A DNA stretch of 64,000 nucleotides from Prauserella alba (GCF_024171735.1 NZ_JAMTCH010000003.1:1-64000); one strand, 5' to 3'; counted from the stretch's first letter, positions 8,221-18,630 are shown. The notes: generated by a model not told the origin, from the sequence alone. Numbers and translations are program-made.

Positions 8221-11200
8221 GTGTTCACGACCAGCTCGGAGGTCTTTCCGTTGTCGCCATCGGTGTCCCAGTCGTCGCTCCGGTCGGGGCCCGAGTCGGC
8301 CCCGAGCCCGGTCGTCCTCATCGCCAACCGTGGCGAGATCGCCGTGCGTATCCACCGGGCCGCTCGCGGGCTGGGATACCGCACCGTCGCGGTCCACACC
8401 CCCGGCGATCGGGAAGGACGGGTGGTGTCGCTGGCCGACGCCGCTGTGGCGCTGCCCGACGAGACCGGCTACCTGGACGCCGAGCGGCTGGTCCGGGCCG
8501 CCGTCGAGCAGGACTGCACCCTGCTTCACCCCGGCTACGGATTCCTCAGTGAGAGCGCCGAGCTCGTCCGGCTCTGCGACAAGGCAGGCGTGACCTTCGT
8601 CGGCCCGGGCGCGGAGACGCTGGCGCTGCTGGGTGACAAGGCGCGCGCCCGGGAACTGGCGGTGTCGTTGCAGGTGCCGGTGCTGCCCGCCACCCCGGCA
8701 GGCGTCGGCCCTGCCGACGCTGCGGCGCTCCTGCGACGACTCGGCGAGGACGGCGCGGTGATGGTCAAGGCGGTGGGCGGCGGTGGCGGGCGCGGGATGC
8801 GCATCGTCCGCGATACCGGAGAGCTGGACGACGCCTGGCAGCGGTGTCGCTCGGAGGCCGAGCGCGGCTTCGGCAGCGGGGAACTCTACGCCGAGCAATA
8901 CCTGCCCCGTGCCCGCCATGTCGAGGTGCAGATCATCGGCGACGGCAACGGCGGCATCGCCCACCTGTACGACCGGGACTGCTCGCTGCAACGACGGCAC
9001 CAGAAGGTCGTCGAAACGGCGCCGTGCGTCACCCTCGCCGCCGAACACCGGGAGCCGCTGCTGGCGGCAGCCACGCGGATCGGCGCCGACGTCGGTTTGG
9101 CCGGGCTGGCCACCGTGGAGTTCCTTGTCGACGCCGACCATCCGGAACGGTTCTACTTCCTGGAGGTCAACCCGAGGGTGCAGGTGGAGCACACCGTCAC
9201 CGAGGAGGTGCTCGGCCTCGACCTGGTGTCCGCTCAGCTGCGGATCGCGGCGGGTGCGTCGCTGGCGGCGATCGGGCTGACCCAGGACCGGATCCCGGCT
9301 CCGCGCGGGCTCGCGGTGCAACTGCGGATCAACACGGAGCGGCTGCAGCCGGACGGGACCTCCGTCGCCGCGGCGGGCCGGATCGCGACACTGCAGTTGC
9401 CTGGCGGCCCGGGTGTCCGAGTCGACAGTCACGGCACCGCGGGGATGGAGATCGCCGGCCGCTACGACTCACTGCTGGCGAAGATCGTCAGTCACATCCC
9501 GCGGCCCGACCTCGCCGCCGGCGCCGCGGCTGCTCGGGAGGCGCTGGCCGAGACCGAGGTCGATGGCGTCACCACCAACATCGGCGTGTTGGACCGACTG
9601 TTGGCCCATCCGGCGTTCGCCGCCGGTGAGATCACCACGGGCTTCTTCGACGAGCACGTTTCCGACTTCGTACCGGCCGCGGAGGAGTTCGCGGTGCGGG
9701 CCGGGTCGGGCAGCGTCGTCGCCGAGTTCCCCGGCACGGTGGTCGACGTCCCGGTCACTCCCGGCGACCACGTGCTCGCCGGCACACCGGTGGTGGTGCT
9801 GGAGGCGATGAAGATGGAGCATGTCGTCGCGGCGCCGCTGGACGGCGTGGTCGAGCAAGTGCTGGTCGCCGCTGGTGACGTCGCCGCCGACGGCGGGGAA
9901 CTGGTGCGGCTGCAGCCCGACGAGGAACAGAGCGGGGTGCGGGCCGACGAGGTCGCGATCGACCCCGATCACCTCCGCCCCGACCTGGCGGAGGTGATCG
10001 AGCGGCACCGGATCGGGCTGGACGAGGCGCGCCCCGGGGCGGTCTCCAAGCGGCGGCGCAGCGGGCACCGAACCGCCAGGGAGAACATCGCCGACCTGGT
10101 CGACGAGGACGGCTTCGCCGAGTACGGCGCACTCGCGGTCGCCGCCCAGAGCCGTCGGCGCAGTCAGGAGGACCTGATCACCAACACCCCGGCCGACGGC
10201 ATGGTCACCGGGGTGGCCCGCATCAACGGCGGACGTGCCGCGGTGCTCTCCTACGACTACACGGTGCTCGCCGGTACCCAGGGGATGCGCAACCACCGCA
10301 AGACCGACCGGCTGCTGGAGCTCGCCGAACAGCAGCGGATCCCGGTGGTGCTGTTCGCCGAGGGCGGTGGTGGCCGGCCGGGCGACACCGATCACGGCGG
10401 CGCCGCCGGACTGGACGTTCCCACGTTCGTCACCATGGGGCGGCTCAACGGGATCGTGCCCACGATCGGCATCGCCACCGGCCGCTGTTTCGCGGGCAAC
10501 GCCGCGCTGCTCGGCTGCTGCGACGTCATCATCGCCACCCGCGACGCCACCATCGGCATGGGCGGGCCGGCGATGATCGAGGGCGGCGGACTCGGCGTGT
10601 ACCGCCCCGAGGAGGTCGGCCCGACCGACGTGCAGGCACCCAACGGGGTGATCGACGTGCTGGTCGAGGACGAGGCCGAGGCGGTCGCGGTGGCGCGACG
10701 GTACCTGTCCTACTTCCAAGGCCCGGTCGCGGACTGGGATGCGGCCGATCAGCGGACGCTGCGCCACGTGATCGGGGAGAACCGGGTGCGTGTCTACGAC
10801 GTACGAAGGGTGATCGACCTGGTCGCCGACACCGGCTCGGTGCTGGAGCTGCGCCGCGACTTCGGCAGCGGCATCGTCACCGCACTGATCCGCGTCGAGG
10901 GCCGCCCGATGGGGCTGATCGCCAACAACCCGGCGCACCTGGGCGGTGCGATCGACACCCCGGCAGCCGACAAGGCCGCCCGGTTCCTGCAGTTGTGCGA
11001 GGCGCACGGGTTGCCGGTGCTCTCGCTGTGTGACACCCCCGGCTTCATGGTCGGCCCGGAAGCGGAAAAGACCGCGACGGTGCGCCACTTCAGCCGTCTG
11101 TTCGTCACCGGCGCCAAGTTGACGGTGCCGCTGGTCACGGTACTGCTGCGCAAGGCCTACGGACTGGGCGCGCAGTCGATGGCCGGTGGCAGTTTCAAGG

Positions 11201-11493
11201 TGCCCGCGGCGACGCTGTCCTGGCCCACCGGCGAGCTGGGCGGAATGGGGCTCGAGGGCGCGGTGCGGTTGGGCTACCGGCGGGAACTGGAGGAGATCGA
11301 CGACCCGGCCGAACGGCAGCAGCGCTACGAGGAACTCGTGGCCGAGCAGTACCGGCACGGCAAGGCGATCAACGCGGCGATGGTGTTCGAGATCGACGAC
11401 GTCATCGACCCGGCTGAGACGCGTGCCCGCGTGCTGGCCGCGATACCCGCCGAGGTGCCCACGGCCCGACGCGGCTTCGTGGACACCTGGTGA
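8221..11493 (+). CDS. single-chain biotin-dependent acyl-CoA carboxylase (biotin carboxylase + BCCP + carboxyltransferase)
   Basis: A 1090-residue protein carrying all steps of a biotin carboxylase on one chain. Residues 30-480 are the ATP-grasp biotin carboxylase (VLIANRGEIAVRI start, glycine-rich KAVGGGGGRGM loop, EVNPRVQVEH). About 495-565 is the biotinyl domain with EAMKMEH, biotin lysine K531. About 575-1090 is a crotonase-fold carboxyltransferase with N and C halves. This order and length match the single-chain long-chain acyl-CoA carboxylase described from mycobacteria, so it probably makes an alpha-carboxylated acyl-CoA. Two starts are possible: GTG 8221, and TTG 8251, which has GGAGG eight bases upstream. 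It is followed after 40 bases by an acyl-CoA ligase that could supply its substrate. Chain-length preference is unknown. Confidence 0.93.
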   Translation: MFTTSSEVFPLSPSVSQSSLRSGPESAPSPVVLIANRGEIAVRIHRAARGLGYRTVAVHTPGDREGRVVSLADAAVALPDETGYLDAERLVRAAVEQDCTLLHPGYGFLSESAELVRLCDKAGVTFVGPGAETLALLGDKARARELAVSLQVPVLPATPAGVGPADAAALLRRLGEDGAVMVKAVGGGGGRGMRIVRDTGELDDAWQRCRSEAERGFGSGELYAEQYLPRARHVEVQIIGDGNGGIAHLYDRDCSLQRRHQKVVETAPCVTLAAEHREPLLAAATRIGADVGLAGLATVEFLVDADHPERFYFLEVNPRVQVEHTVTEEVLGLDLVSAQLRIAAGASLAAIGLTQDRIPAPRGLAVQLRINTERLQPDGTSVAAAGRIATLQLPGGPGVRVDSHGTAGMEIAGRYDSLLAKIVSHIPRPDLAAGAAAAREALAETEVDGVTTNIGVLDRLLAHPAFAAGEITTGFFDEHVSDFVPAAEEFAVRAGSGSVVAEFPGTVVDVPVTPGDHVLAGTPVVVLEAMKMEHVVAAPLDGVVEQVLVAAGDVAADGGELVRLQPDEEQSGVRADEVAIDPDHLRPDLAEVIERHRIGLDEARPGAVSKRRRSGHRTARENIADLVDEDGFAEYGALAVAAQSRRRSQEDLITNTPADGMVTGVARINGGRAAVLSYDYTVLAGTQGMRNHRKTDRLLELAEQQRIPVVLFAEGGGGRPGDTDHGGAAGLDVPTFVTMGRLNGIVPTIGIATGRCFAGNAALLGCCDVIIATRDATIGMGGPAMIEGGGLGVYRPEEVGPTDVQAPNGVIDVLVEDEAEAVAVARRYLSYFQGPVADWDAADQRTLRHVIGENRVRVYDVRRVIDLVADTGSVLELRRDFGSGIVTALIRVEGRPMGLIANNPAHLGGAIDTPAADKAARFLQLCEAHGLPVLSLCDTPGFMVGPEAEKTATVRHFSRLFVTGAKLTVPLVTVLLRKAYGLGAQSMAGGSFKVPAATLSWPTGELGGMGLEGAVRLGYRRELEEIDDPAERQQRYEELVAEQYRHGKAINAAMVFEIDDVIDPAETRARVLAAIPAEVPTARRGFVDTW

Positions 11494-11533
11494 CCCGGAC
11501 CATCCCGACACCGCCACCGAGAGGACGACGCCG

Positions 11534-13300
11534 ATGACCGCGGACACCCCTGCGACCGAGACTGCGGCAGCCGCCGCGGAGAACCACAGGACCGAGACCG
11601 CCCGCGCGTTGGAGACCTACCTCGCCGGCTTGCGCCCCCGGCAGGAGCGGCTCCGCCCCGCCGGGACTCCGCAACGGGTGCACTATCCGCTGGGCGAGAT
11701 CACACTGCCCGAGCACGTCGACGAGTGGGCGCGGCGGCGCCCGGAGACCACCGCCATCGCGTTCGAGGGCGCCCGGATCAGCTATGCCGATCTGGCCGAC
11801 CGGGTCGCCAGGATCGCCGGCTGGCTGGAGTCGGTCGGCGTGGTCGCCGGGGACAGGGTTGCGGTGTTCATGCCGAACGCGCCGCAGTTCGTGATCACCA
11901 TGCTGGCCGCGCTGCGACTCGGTGCGGTGCACGTCCCGGTGAACCCGATGTTCCAGGCCACCGAGCTGAGCTACGAACTGGCCGACTCCGGCGCCACCGT
12001 GGTGGTCACCTTCGACGAGCTGTATCCGCGGTTGGCGACTGCGCTGGACGCCGACGGCGTGAACGTGGCGCGCGTGCTGGTGACGGGGCCGCGGGAGCTG
12101 GCACGCGAGGAGAGCCCGCCCACCACGGTCGCGGGTGAAGTCACCCGCTGGGCTGAGGCGGCCACGTGCACCCCGGCGCCGGTTCGCTCCCGGGACGTTG
12201 ACGCGCTCGCGGCGCTCAACTACACCGGCGGCACCACCGGGCTGCCGAAGGGGTGCCAGCACACCCAACGGCACATGATCTACACCGCCGCGTCCTCGGC
12301 CGGGGCTACCCGGGAGAGCGACGAGACCGGATTCGTGGCGGTCTGCTACATCCCGATCTTCTGGATCGCGGGGGAGAACCTCGGCATCCTCAACCCGCTG
12401 GTGCTCGGCGGCACAGTGGCGCTGCTACCACGGTGGAACGCCCGCGCCGTGCTGGATGCCATCGAGACCCACGGTGCCACCACCATGGTCGGCACCGTGG
12501 AGAACTACCTGGAGCTGCTGGACCGGCCCGATCTCGGCGAGCGGGACCTCTCGACACTGCGGGACCCGATGGCGGTCTCGTTCGTACGCAAGATGACGCC
12601 CGAGGTCCGCGCCGCCTGGCAGGCCGCGGTCGGCGACCACTCGGTGCTGCGGGAGGGGGCGTACGGAATGACCGAGACGCACACCATGGACGTCACTCCG
12701 TTCGGTCTGGCAGGTGACGACGCCGATCTGCGCGCGGAACCCGTGTTCTGCGGGCTGCCGGTGCCGGGTACCGACGTCGCCGTGGTCGACTTCACCACCG
12801 GGAGGCCGCTGCCGCCGGGCGAGGCCGGAGAGATCCTGGTGCGCAGCCCGTCGGTGATGACCGGTTACTGGAACAAGCCCGAGGCCACCGCGCGGCAGCT
12901 GGTCGGCGGTTGGCTGCACACCGGCGACAACGGCCGCATCGACGACCGGGGCTGCCTGCACTACCTGGGCCGCGACAAGGACATGATCAAGGTCAACGGG
13001 ATGAGCGTGTTCCCGGCCGAGGTCGAACTGCTGCTGTGTGGCCACCCGGACGTCCGCACGGCAGCGGTCGTCGCTGCCGATCACCCGGACACCGGGCAGA
13101 CACCGGTCGCGTTCGTGAATCCGAACCCCGAGGCAGCCCTCGACCCCGAGGACCTGCGGACGTGGGCGCGGGACCAGATGGCCGGCTACAAGGTCCCTGT
13201 GGTGGAGATTGTCGAGGAGTTTCCGATGACCGCCACCGGCAAGATCAGGAAGGTGGAGCTCGCCGACCGGGCACAGCAGATCGTCGACACCCGTCGCTGA
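11534..13300 (+). CDS. ATP-dependent acyl-CoA synthetase (AMP-binding family)
   Basis: A 588-residue ANL-superfamily ligase. The phosphate-binding loop YTGGTTGLPKG begins at residue 230, the GMTET motif follows at about 380, and the C-terminal hinge and catalytic lysine motif (PMTATGKIRK) lies near residue 570. It should activate a carboxylic acid to its AMP ester and then its CoA thioester. ATG 11534 follows a GAGAGGACGAC purine stretch. It sits 40 bases after the single-chain carboxylase in the same operon, so I infer that the acid taken up by the nearby symporter is activated here and carboxylated by that enzyme. A long alanine-rich N-terminus of about 35 residues precedes the conserved domain. 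Confidence 0.9.
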   Translation: MTADTPATETAAAAAENHRTETARALETYLAGLRPRQERLRPAGTPQRVHYPLGEITLPEHVDEWARRRPETTAIAFEGARISYADLADRVARIAGWLESVGVVAGDRVAVFMPNAPQFVITMLAALRLGAVHVPVNPMFQATELSYELADSGATVVVTFDELYPRLATALDADGVNVARVLVTGPRELAREESPPTTVAGEVTRWAEAATCTPAPVRSRDVDALAALNYTGGTTGLPKGCQHTQRHMIYTAASSAGATRESDETGFVAVCYIPIFWIAGENLGILNPLVLGGTVALLPRWNARAVLDAIETHGATTMVGTVENYLELLDRPDLGERDLSTLRDPMAVSFVRKMTPEVRAAWQAAVGDHSVLREGAYGMTETHTMDVTPFGLAGDDADLRAEPVFCGLPVPGTDVAVVDFTTGRPLPPGEAGEILVRSPSVMTGYWNKPEATARQLVGGWLHTGDNGRIDDRGCLHYLGRDKDMIKVNGMSVFPAEVELLLCGHPDVRTAAVVAADHPDTGQTPVAFVNPNPEAALDPEDLRTWARDQMAGYKVPVVEIVEEFPMTATGKIRKVELADRAQQIVDTRR

Positions 13301-13351
13301 GCGATCAGGCAGGAGGCGCGGCGTGACGCTCGGTACGGCCGCCAACAGCGG

Positions 13352-13406
13352 ACGGCCCGTGGCCGACGGAACGCATCTCACGATGTTTCCGCAGGCCACG
13401 GGCCGT
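13352..13406. terminator. bidirectional terminator between acyl-CoA ligase and glnA
   Basis: ACGGCCCGTGGCC (13352-13364) pairs with GGCCACGGGCCGT (13394-13406), a 13-bp stem around a 29-base loop. It lies between convergent genes. Confidence 0.7.
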
Positions 13407-13443
13407 TTCCGGAGTGATTTCGGAGGTCGGAACCTCGCGACGA

Positions 13444-14868
13444 TCAGCAGTCGTAGTAGAGGGCGAACTCGTACGGGTGCGGACGCAGCCGCAGCGGGTC
13501 GATCTCTTCCTCGCGCTTGTAGGCGATCCACTTCTCGATGACGTCGGGGGTGAACACGCCGCCTTCGAGCAGGTAGTCGTGGTCGGCCTCGAGGTTGGCG
13601 AGCACGGTCTCCAGGTCGGCCGGAACCTGCTTGACGTCCTTGGCATCCTCCGGCGGAAGCTCGTACAGGTCCTTATCGATCGGCTCCGGCGGCTCGATCT
13701 TGTTCTTGATGCCGTCAAGGCCGGCCATCATCATCGCGGCGAACGCCAGGTACGGGTTGCCGGACGAGTCGGGGCAGCGGAACTCGATGCGCTTGGCCTT
13801 GGCGTTGTTGCCCGTGATCGGGATGCGGACGCACGCGGAACGGTTGCGCTGCGAGTACACCAGGCTGACCGGGGCCTCGTAGCCGGGCACGAGCCGGTGG
13901 TACGAGTTCACGGTCGGGTTGGTGAACGCCAGCAGGCTCGGCGCGTGGGCGAGGATGCCGCCGATGTAGTGACGCGCCACGTCCGACAGGCCGGCGTACC
14001 CGGACTCGTCGTAGAACAGCGGCGCCCCGTCCTTCCACAGCGACTGGTGGCAGTGCATGCCCGAGCCGTTGTCACCGTAGAGCGGCTTCGGCATGAACGT
14101 GGCCGTCTTGCCGTTCTCGAACGCCGTGTTCTTCACGATGTACTTGAACAGCTGCAGGTCGTCGGCAGCGTGCAGCATCGTGTTGAACTTGTAGTTGATC
14201 TCGGCCTGGCCCGCGGTGCCGACCTCGTGGTGGGCGCGCTCGAGCTCGAAACCCGAGCCCATCAGGTGCTGGGAGATCTCGTCACGCAGGTCGGCGTAGT
14301 GGTCGACCGGCGGCACGGGGAAGTAGCCGCCCTTGAACTTGGTCTTGTAGCCCTTGTTGCCGCCCTCTTCCTTGCGGCCCGTGTTCCACCAGCCCTCGAC
14401 GGAGTCGATCTCGTGGAACGTGGCGTTCTCCGACGAGTCGAAGCGCACGTCGTCGAAGACGTAGAACTCGGCCTCCGAACCGAAGAACACGGTGTCGGCC
14501 ACACCCGACTCGGAGATGTACTGCTCGGCCTTGCGCGCGATGTTGCGCGGGTCGCGGCTGTAGGGCTCGCGCGTGAACGGGTCGTGCACGAAGAAGTTCA
14601 TCGCCAGCGTCTTGGCCTGCCGGAACGGGTCGATCTTCGCGGTCGCCGGGTCCGGCAGCAGCAGCATGTCCGACTCGTGGATCGACTGGAAACCCCGAAC
14701 CGAGGAGCCGTCGAAGGCGAGTCCCTCTTCGAACGCGTCCGCGTCGAAAGACTTGGCGGGGACGGTGAAGTGCTGCATGATCCCCGGAAGGTCGCAGAAC
14801 CTCACATCGATGAATTGCACGTCCTCGTCAGCAATGAGACGCAGGACATCGTCGGCAGTAGTGGACAC
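13444..14868 (-). CDS. glnA: type I glutamine synthetase
   Basis: A 474-residue ammonia-assimilating enzyme that makes glutamine from glutamate, ammonia and ATP and assembles as a dodecamer. It is the I-beta class: it has the adenylation site KDLYELPPE with Tyr402, the residue that GlnE modifies. The metal and substrate motifs [10 protein letters not shown] and the GSEAEFY region are intact. GlnE is encoded 8 kb away on the opposite strand. A double GlnR-type site 70-107 bases upstream of the start indicates nitrogen-responsive transcription. The start ATG 14868 gives the conserved N-terminus ([19 protein letters not shown]). Confidence 0.98.
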   Translation of the reverse strand: MSTTADDVLRLIADEDVQFIDVRFCDLPGIMQHFTVPAKSFDADAFEEGLAFDGSSVRGFQSIHESDMLLLPDPATAKIDPFRQAKTLAMNFFVHDPFTREPYSRDPRNIARKAEQYISESGVADTVFFGSEAEFYVFDDVRFDSSENATFHEIDSVEGWWNTGRKEEGGNKGYKTKFKGGYFPVPPVDHYADLRDEISQHLMGSGFELERAHHEVGTAGQAEINYKFNTMLHAADDLQLFKYIVKNTAFENGKTATFMPKPLYGDNGSGMHCHQSLWKDGAPLFYDESGYAGLSDVARHYIGGILAHAPSLLAFTNPTVNSYHRLVPGYEAPVSLVYSQRNRSACVRIPITGNNAKAKRIEFRCPDSSGNPYLAFAAMMMAGLDGIKNKIEPPEPIDKDLYELPPEDAKDVKQVPADLETVLANLEADHDYLLEGGVFTPDVIEKWIAYKREEEIDPLRLRPHPYEFALYYDC

Positions 14869-14937
14869 CCTCGGTGACTCCTTCTAGGTCGAGCTCGCGT
14901 GAGCATTGCTCTCTTCGGCCCAAGCTAAGAGGGCGTT

Positions 14938-14975
14938 GTTGCCCGACCGTCACCCGTATGTTTCACCGGGGTTAA
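14938..14975 (-). promoter_or_regulatory. double GlnR operator upstream of glnA
   Basis: Read on the minus strand the site is TTAAC-N6-GAAAC-N6-GTGAC-N6-GCAAC, with every spacer exactly six bases. This matches the actinobacterial GlnR pattern gTnAC-n6-GaAAC repeated twice (a-site/b-site pair). Its position fits activation of glnA under nitrogen limitation. Confidence 0.8.
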
Positions 14976-15038
14976 CGGATCGGCGAATATCGGATACTCC
15001 CACGTCAGGGCGCTCGGGGCAGCGCCGAACCGGCGGCA

Positions 15039-15044
15039 TACCCT
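15039..15044 (+). promoter_or_regulatory. -10 box of leaderless promoter (RDD gene)
   Basis: TACCCT ends six bases before GTG 15051; no ribosome binding site is visible. Confidence 0.5.
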
Positions 15045-15050
15045 GTTCGT

Positions 15051-15527
15051 GTGGCTCGATGGACCGGAGAGTGGCTCGCGAATCTGTCCGCGGCGGCCGA
15101 TCAGGACCCGCCGCGGTGGCCCGGCGAGCGGCTCGGCCTGCCCGCCGACGGCGTCGGCGCGGCCGCCGGCTCGAGCCGCCGGTTCCTTGGCCTGATCGCC
15201 GACCTGCTGCTGGCCTCGCTGCTGACCGCGTTGTTCGTCCGGCCCGACGTCGACGACATGGCCGTCATGGAGTCGTTCAACCTGTGGTCACTGGGTACCT
15301 GGGCCTTCATCACGGTCGTGTCCGCGGCATGGTTCAGCTTCACCCCGGGCATGGCGCTCTGCGGCATCCGCATCGGCAGGCTCGACGGCGGCGGCGTTCC
15401 CGGGCTGTGGCGCGCCCTCGTGCGCTGCGGTCTGACGTTCCTCATCGTTCCCGCCGCGGTGCGTAACACCGACGCCCGCGGCTGGCACGACCGCCTCACC
15501 GGCACCGTCGTCGTCCGCATGCGCTGA
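15051..15527 (+). CDS. RDD family membrane protein
   Basis: A 158-residue inner-membrane protein with an RDD domain: an arginine-bearing first helix (FLGLIADLLLASLLTALF), a second helix ending near residue 100, then the conserved GIRIGRLDGG and the final KWxDRLTGTxV-like motif (GWHDRLTGTVVVRMR). RDD proteins are often transporters or membrane-organising partners, but a precise role is not assigned. The equivalent gene sits between glnA1 and the DUF4191 gene in mycobacteria, the same arrangement as here. The start is GTG 15051, defined by the -10 box. Confidence 0.88.
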   Translation: MARWTGEWLANLSAAADQDPPRWPGERLGLPADGVGAAAGSSRRFLGLIADLLLASLLTALFVRPDVDDMAVMESFNLWSLGTWAFITVVSAAWFSFTPGMALCGIRIGRLDGGGVPGLWRALVRCGLTFLIVPAAVRNTDARGWHDRLTGTVVVRMR

Positions 15528-15602
15528 ACCGGTGCGGGCAGCGGCGAACCCGCGAACGCCCCGAACACGCCGGACCTTCCCGCCTGCAGCCGGACCACAC
15601 GA

Positions 15603-15642
15603 AGCGGGGGCCGCCTCCCGTCGTGGGAAGCGGCCCCCCGCT
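15603..15642. terminator. terminator between RDD and DUF4191 genes
   Basis: AGCGGGGGCCGC (15603-15614) pairs with GCGGCCCCCCGCT (15630-15642) apart from one bulged C; inner bases CTCCC/GGGAAG extend the stem. The flanking genes converge. Confidence 0.65.
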
Positions 15643-15668
15643 GCGGGTGAACCGAGTGCGACTGCGGG

Positions 15669-16397
15669 TCAGCGGCGGCGGACGGTCCGCTGGACGTTGC
15701 GCATCTTGGCCCCCTGAGGCATCGGGCCCTTCGGCATCGCGGCACCGCGGTTGCCCAGGGCGGACAGCTTCGTCTCGAGGGCGTCGACCTGCGGTCCCTT
15801 GAGGTTGCGCGGCAGCTTCATGAGGTGGTTCTGGAGCTTCCGCAGCGGAACCTGCCCCTCCTCGTCGCCGATGATCACCTCGTAGATCGGGGTTTCACCG
15901 ACCAGTCGGGCGATACGCTTCTTCTCCTGCGACAGCAGATTCTTCACCCGGTGCGGAGCTCCTTCGGCGACGAGGACCACGCCCGGCCCACCGAGCACCC
16001 GGTGTACGGCGTCGAGTTGCGTGGTCGCCGCCACGGTCTGCGTGACGCGCCACTTGCCGCGCAGGTTGTCCAGCGCCCACGCGCCTGCACCCGGCTGGCC
16101 CTCGGCCTTCGCGAACACGTTCTTCTGCACGCGGCGACCGAACAGGATGATCGCGCCGAGCACACCGAGCAGGATGCCGAGCGGCAGCAGCAGCCACTTG
16201 ATGCCGAGCCACATGCCGAGCAGGAAGACCAACCCAGCGATGACCAGGAAGGTCCCGAGCATCAACGGGATCAGGGCCTTGTCCTCCTTGCGCTGCATAT
16301 GGAACGCCTGGAAGATCTGGCCACGGCGCGCCTTGCCCGCCGCCCGCTTTTCCTTCTTGGCCTGCTTGGCAGCCTCTTTGTCCCGCTTCTCCGCCAT
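15669..16397 (-). CDS. DUF4191 family membrane protein
   Basis: A 242-residue protein with a very basic N-terminus (residues 1-30, many Lys/Arg), two adjacent transmembrane segments at about 42-62 and 66-87, and a cytoplasmic C-terminal region rich in basic residues. It corresponds to the conserved protein encoded near glnA1 and lipA in mycobacteria (DUF4191). Its function is not established. ATG 16397 is preceded seven bases upstream on the minus strand by TATCCT, another leaderless arrangement. It is divergent from uvrD2 with a 66-base gap. Confidence 0.85.
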   Translation of the reverse strand: MAEKRDKEAAKQAKKEKRAAGKARRGQIFQAFHMQRKEDKALIPLMLGTFLVIAGLVFLLGMWLGIKWLLLPLGILLGVLGAIILFGRRVQKNVFAKAEGQPGAGAWALDNLRGKWRVTQTVAATTQLDAVHRVLGGPGVVLVAEGAPHRVKNLLSQEKKRIARLVGETPIYEVIIGDEEGQVPLRKLQNHLMKLPRNLKGPQVDALETKLSALGNRGAAMPKGPMPQGAKMRNVQRTVRRR

Positions 16398-16404
16398 AAG
16401 AGCC

Positions 16405-16410
16405 AGGATA
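16405..16410 (-). promoter_or_regulatory. -10 box of leaderless promoter (DUF4191 gene)
   Basis: TATCCT on the minus strand ends seven bases before ATG 16397. Confidence 0.5.
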
Positions 16411-16463
16411 CGGGCGTCCGGGCTGCCGATGTTCCGTCGGTCCCCTCTGCGAGGATGCGAGGC

Positions 16464-18545
16464 GTGGGAAGTGCGTCGTCGAACCGTCATCCGGAGCTGC
16501 TCGAGGGCCTCGACCCCGAACAACGCGCGGGCGCGTGCGCCCCGCGCGGACCCGTGTGCGTGCTCGCGGGCGCGGGCACCGGCAAGACCCGCACCATCAC
16601 TCACCGGATCGCCTACCTGGTGCGCTCCGGTCATGTCTCCGCAGGTCAGGTGCTCGCCGTCACCTTCACCTCCCGTGCGGCGGGGGAACTGCGCACACGC
16701 CTGCGCGGACTCGGCGTCGAAGCGGCGCAGGCCCGTACGTTCCACGCGGCGGCGCTGCGTCAGCTCCGCTACTTCTGGCCCCGCGTCGTCGGCGAACGCC
16801 AGTGGGACCTCATCGACGGCAACAAGCTCCGCCTCGTCGGCCAGGCGGCCAACCGGCTGGGCCTGCCGACCGAGATCGACGTGATCCGCGACCTCACGAG
16901 CGAGATCGAATGGGCGAAGTCCTCACTCGTCGGCCCCGACGACTACCCGGCCGTGGTCGCCAAGCTGAAGCGGGACACCCCGGAACCGGCCGAGCGGATC
17001 GCCGAGCTGTACCGGGGATACGAGCAGACCAAGAACGAAGCGCAGCTGCTGGACTTCGACGACCTGTTGCTGCACACCACGGCGGCGCTCGAGGAGCACA
17101 GAGCGGTGGCCGACGAGTTCCGTGAGCGGTACCGGTGTTTCGTCGTCGACGAGTACCAGGACGTCACACCCGCACAGCAGCGGCTGCTCGACGCGTGGCT
17201 CGGCGGCAGGGACGACCTGACCGTCGTCGGCGACGCCAACCAGACGATCTACTCGTTCGGGGGCGCCTCGCCGCGCCCGCTGCTGGAGTTCACCCGCCGG
17301 TTCCCCGACGCGACCGTCGTGCGTCTCGAACGGGACTACCGGTCGACGCCGCAGGTGGTGTCGCTGGCCAACCGCGTCATCGGGGCCGCGCGGGGCAGGC
17401 CGGCAGGATCGCGGCTCGAACTCGTCGGACAGCGCCCCGAGGGCCCGGAACCGCGCTTCGCCGAGTACGACGACGAACCCGCCGAGGCCGCCGCGGTCGC
17501 GGCGCGTATCCGTGCGCTGCTCGACGACGGGGTCGCCGCCAGCGAGGTCGCGGTGCTGTACCGCGTGAACGCCCAGTCGGAGGCGTACGAACAGGCGCTG
17601 TCCGAGGCGGGCGTGCCGTATCTGGTGCGCGGCGGCGAGCGGTTCTTTCAGCGGCAGGAGATCCGGCAGGCGATCGCGGCGCTGCGCACCGCGGCGGCCG
17701 ACGAGCCGCGCGGCGAACTCGTCGCGCTGTGCCGCCGGGTGCTCGCGCGCGTCGGGCTGACCGAACAACCGCCCGCAGGGGGCGCGGCGCGGGAACGGTG
17801 GGACGCGTTGCTGGCGCTCGTCGAAGTGGCCGAGGAGCTGGCGACCACGGTCGAGGGGGCGAGCCTCGGCAGGCTCGTCGGGGAACTCGAACAGCGCGCC
17901 TCCGCGCAGCACCCGCCGACGGTGGAAGGCGTCACCCTGGCCTCGTTGCATGCGGCCAAGGGCCTCGAATGGGACGCGGTGTTCCTCGTCGGTCTCGCCG
18001 ACGGCACCGTGCCGATCCAGCGCGCCGACGGTGACGACGAGGCCGTCGAGGAGGAGCGCAGGCTGTTCTACGTCGGCGTCACCCGTGCCCGTGAGCACCT
18101 GTCGCTGAGCTGGGCCCTTTCCCGCCACCCCGACGGCAGGCGCAATCGCCGCCGCAGCCGGTTCCTGTACGGCCTCGTGCCGGAGGACCACCCTGCGGCG
18201 CCCGTCGCGAAATCGGGTCAGCAGACGAAGTTCGCCAACTCGTGCCGCATCTGTGCGCGGCCGCTGATCTCGACGATGGAGGTCAAGCTCGGCCGGTGCA
18301 CCAAGTGCCCCGCCGACGTCGACGAACACCTGCTCGGACGGCTGAAGGACTGGCGGACCGAGCGCGCCCGGGAATTGAACGTGCCCGCGTTCGTGGTGTT
18401 CACCGATTCGACCCTCGTGGCGATCGCCGAGCAGCGGCCCACCGACAGCAAGGCGCTCGTCGGCATCTCCGGCATCGGCGCGTCCAAGCTCCAACAGTTC
18501 GGCGACGACGTGCTCGCCGTGGTGCGTGACGAGGCCGGCGGATAG
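16464..18545 (+). CDS. uvrD2: ATP-dependent DNA helicase UvrD2 (SF1, with tetracysteine and HRDC domains)
   Basis: A 693-residue superfamily 1A helicase. The Walker A motif LAGAGTGKT is near residue 30, the DEYQD Walker B motif near 230, and the helicase core ends around residue 570 with [13 protein letters not shown]. The C-terminal part carries a four-cysteine element (CRIC...CTKC, about residues 592-614) and then an HRDC domain. This layout is that of mycobacterial UvrD2, a 3'-5' helicase in DNA repair. GTG 16464 is favoured over ATG 16455 because GAGGAT lies seven bases upstream. As in mycobacteria, whiB7 follows, though here on the same strand. Confidence 0.95.
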   Translation: MGSASSNRHPELLEGLDPEQRAGACAPRGPVCVLAGAGTGKTRTITHRIAYLVRSGHVSAGQVLAVTFTSRAAGELRTRLRGLGVEAAQARTFHAAALRQLRYFWPRVVGERQWDLIDGNKLRLVGQAANRLGLPTEIDVIRDLTSEIEWAKSSLVGPDDYPAVVAKLKRDTPEPAERIAELYRGYEQTKNEAQLLDFDDLLLHTTAALEEHRAVADEFRERYRCFVVDEYQDVTPAQQRLLDAWLGGRDDLTVVGDANQTIYSFGGASPRPLLEFTRRFPDATVVRLERDYRSTPQVVSLANRVIGAARGRPAGSRLELVGQRPEGPEPRFAEYDDEPAEAAAVAARIRALLDDGVAASEVAVLYRVNAQSEAYEQALSEAGVPYLVRGGERFFQRQEIRQAIAALRTAAADEPRGELVALCRRVLARVGLTEQPPAGGAARERWDALLALVEVAEELATTVEGASLGRLVGELEQRASAQHPPTVEGVTLASLHAAKGLEWDAVFLVGLADGTVPIQRADGDDEAVEEERRLFYVGVTRAREHLSLSWALSRHPDGRRNRRRSRFLYGLVPEDHPAAPVAKSGQQTKFANSCRICARPLISTMEVKLGRCTKCPADVDEHLLGRLKDWRTERARELNVPAFVVFTDSTLVAIAEQRPTDSKALVGISGIGASKLQQFGDDVLAVVRDEAGG

Positions 18546-18630
18546 CGGGCGAGGCAGACGTCCGGTGCGCCCGTGACGGACGGCGAGCGGCTGGTCACGG
18601 CAGTTTTCCGGGAAGAATGTCGAACTTTTC

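Noticed and set aside
15825-16454. Long plus-strand extension fused to the uvrD2 frame
   Set aside because: It is antisense to the DUF4191 gene; the helicase homology starts at 16464.
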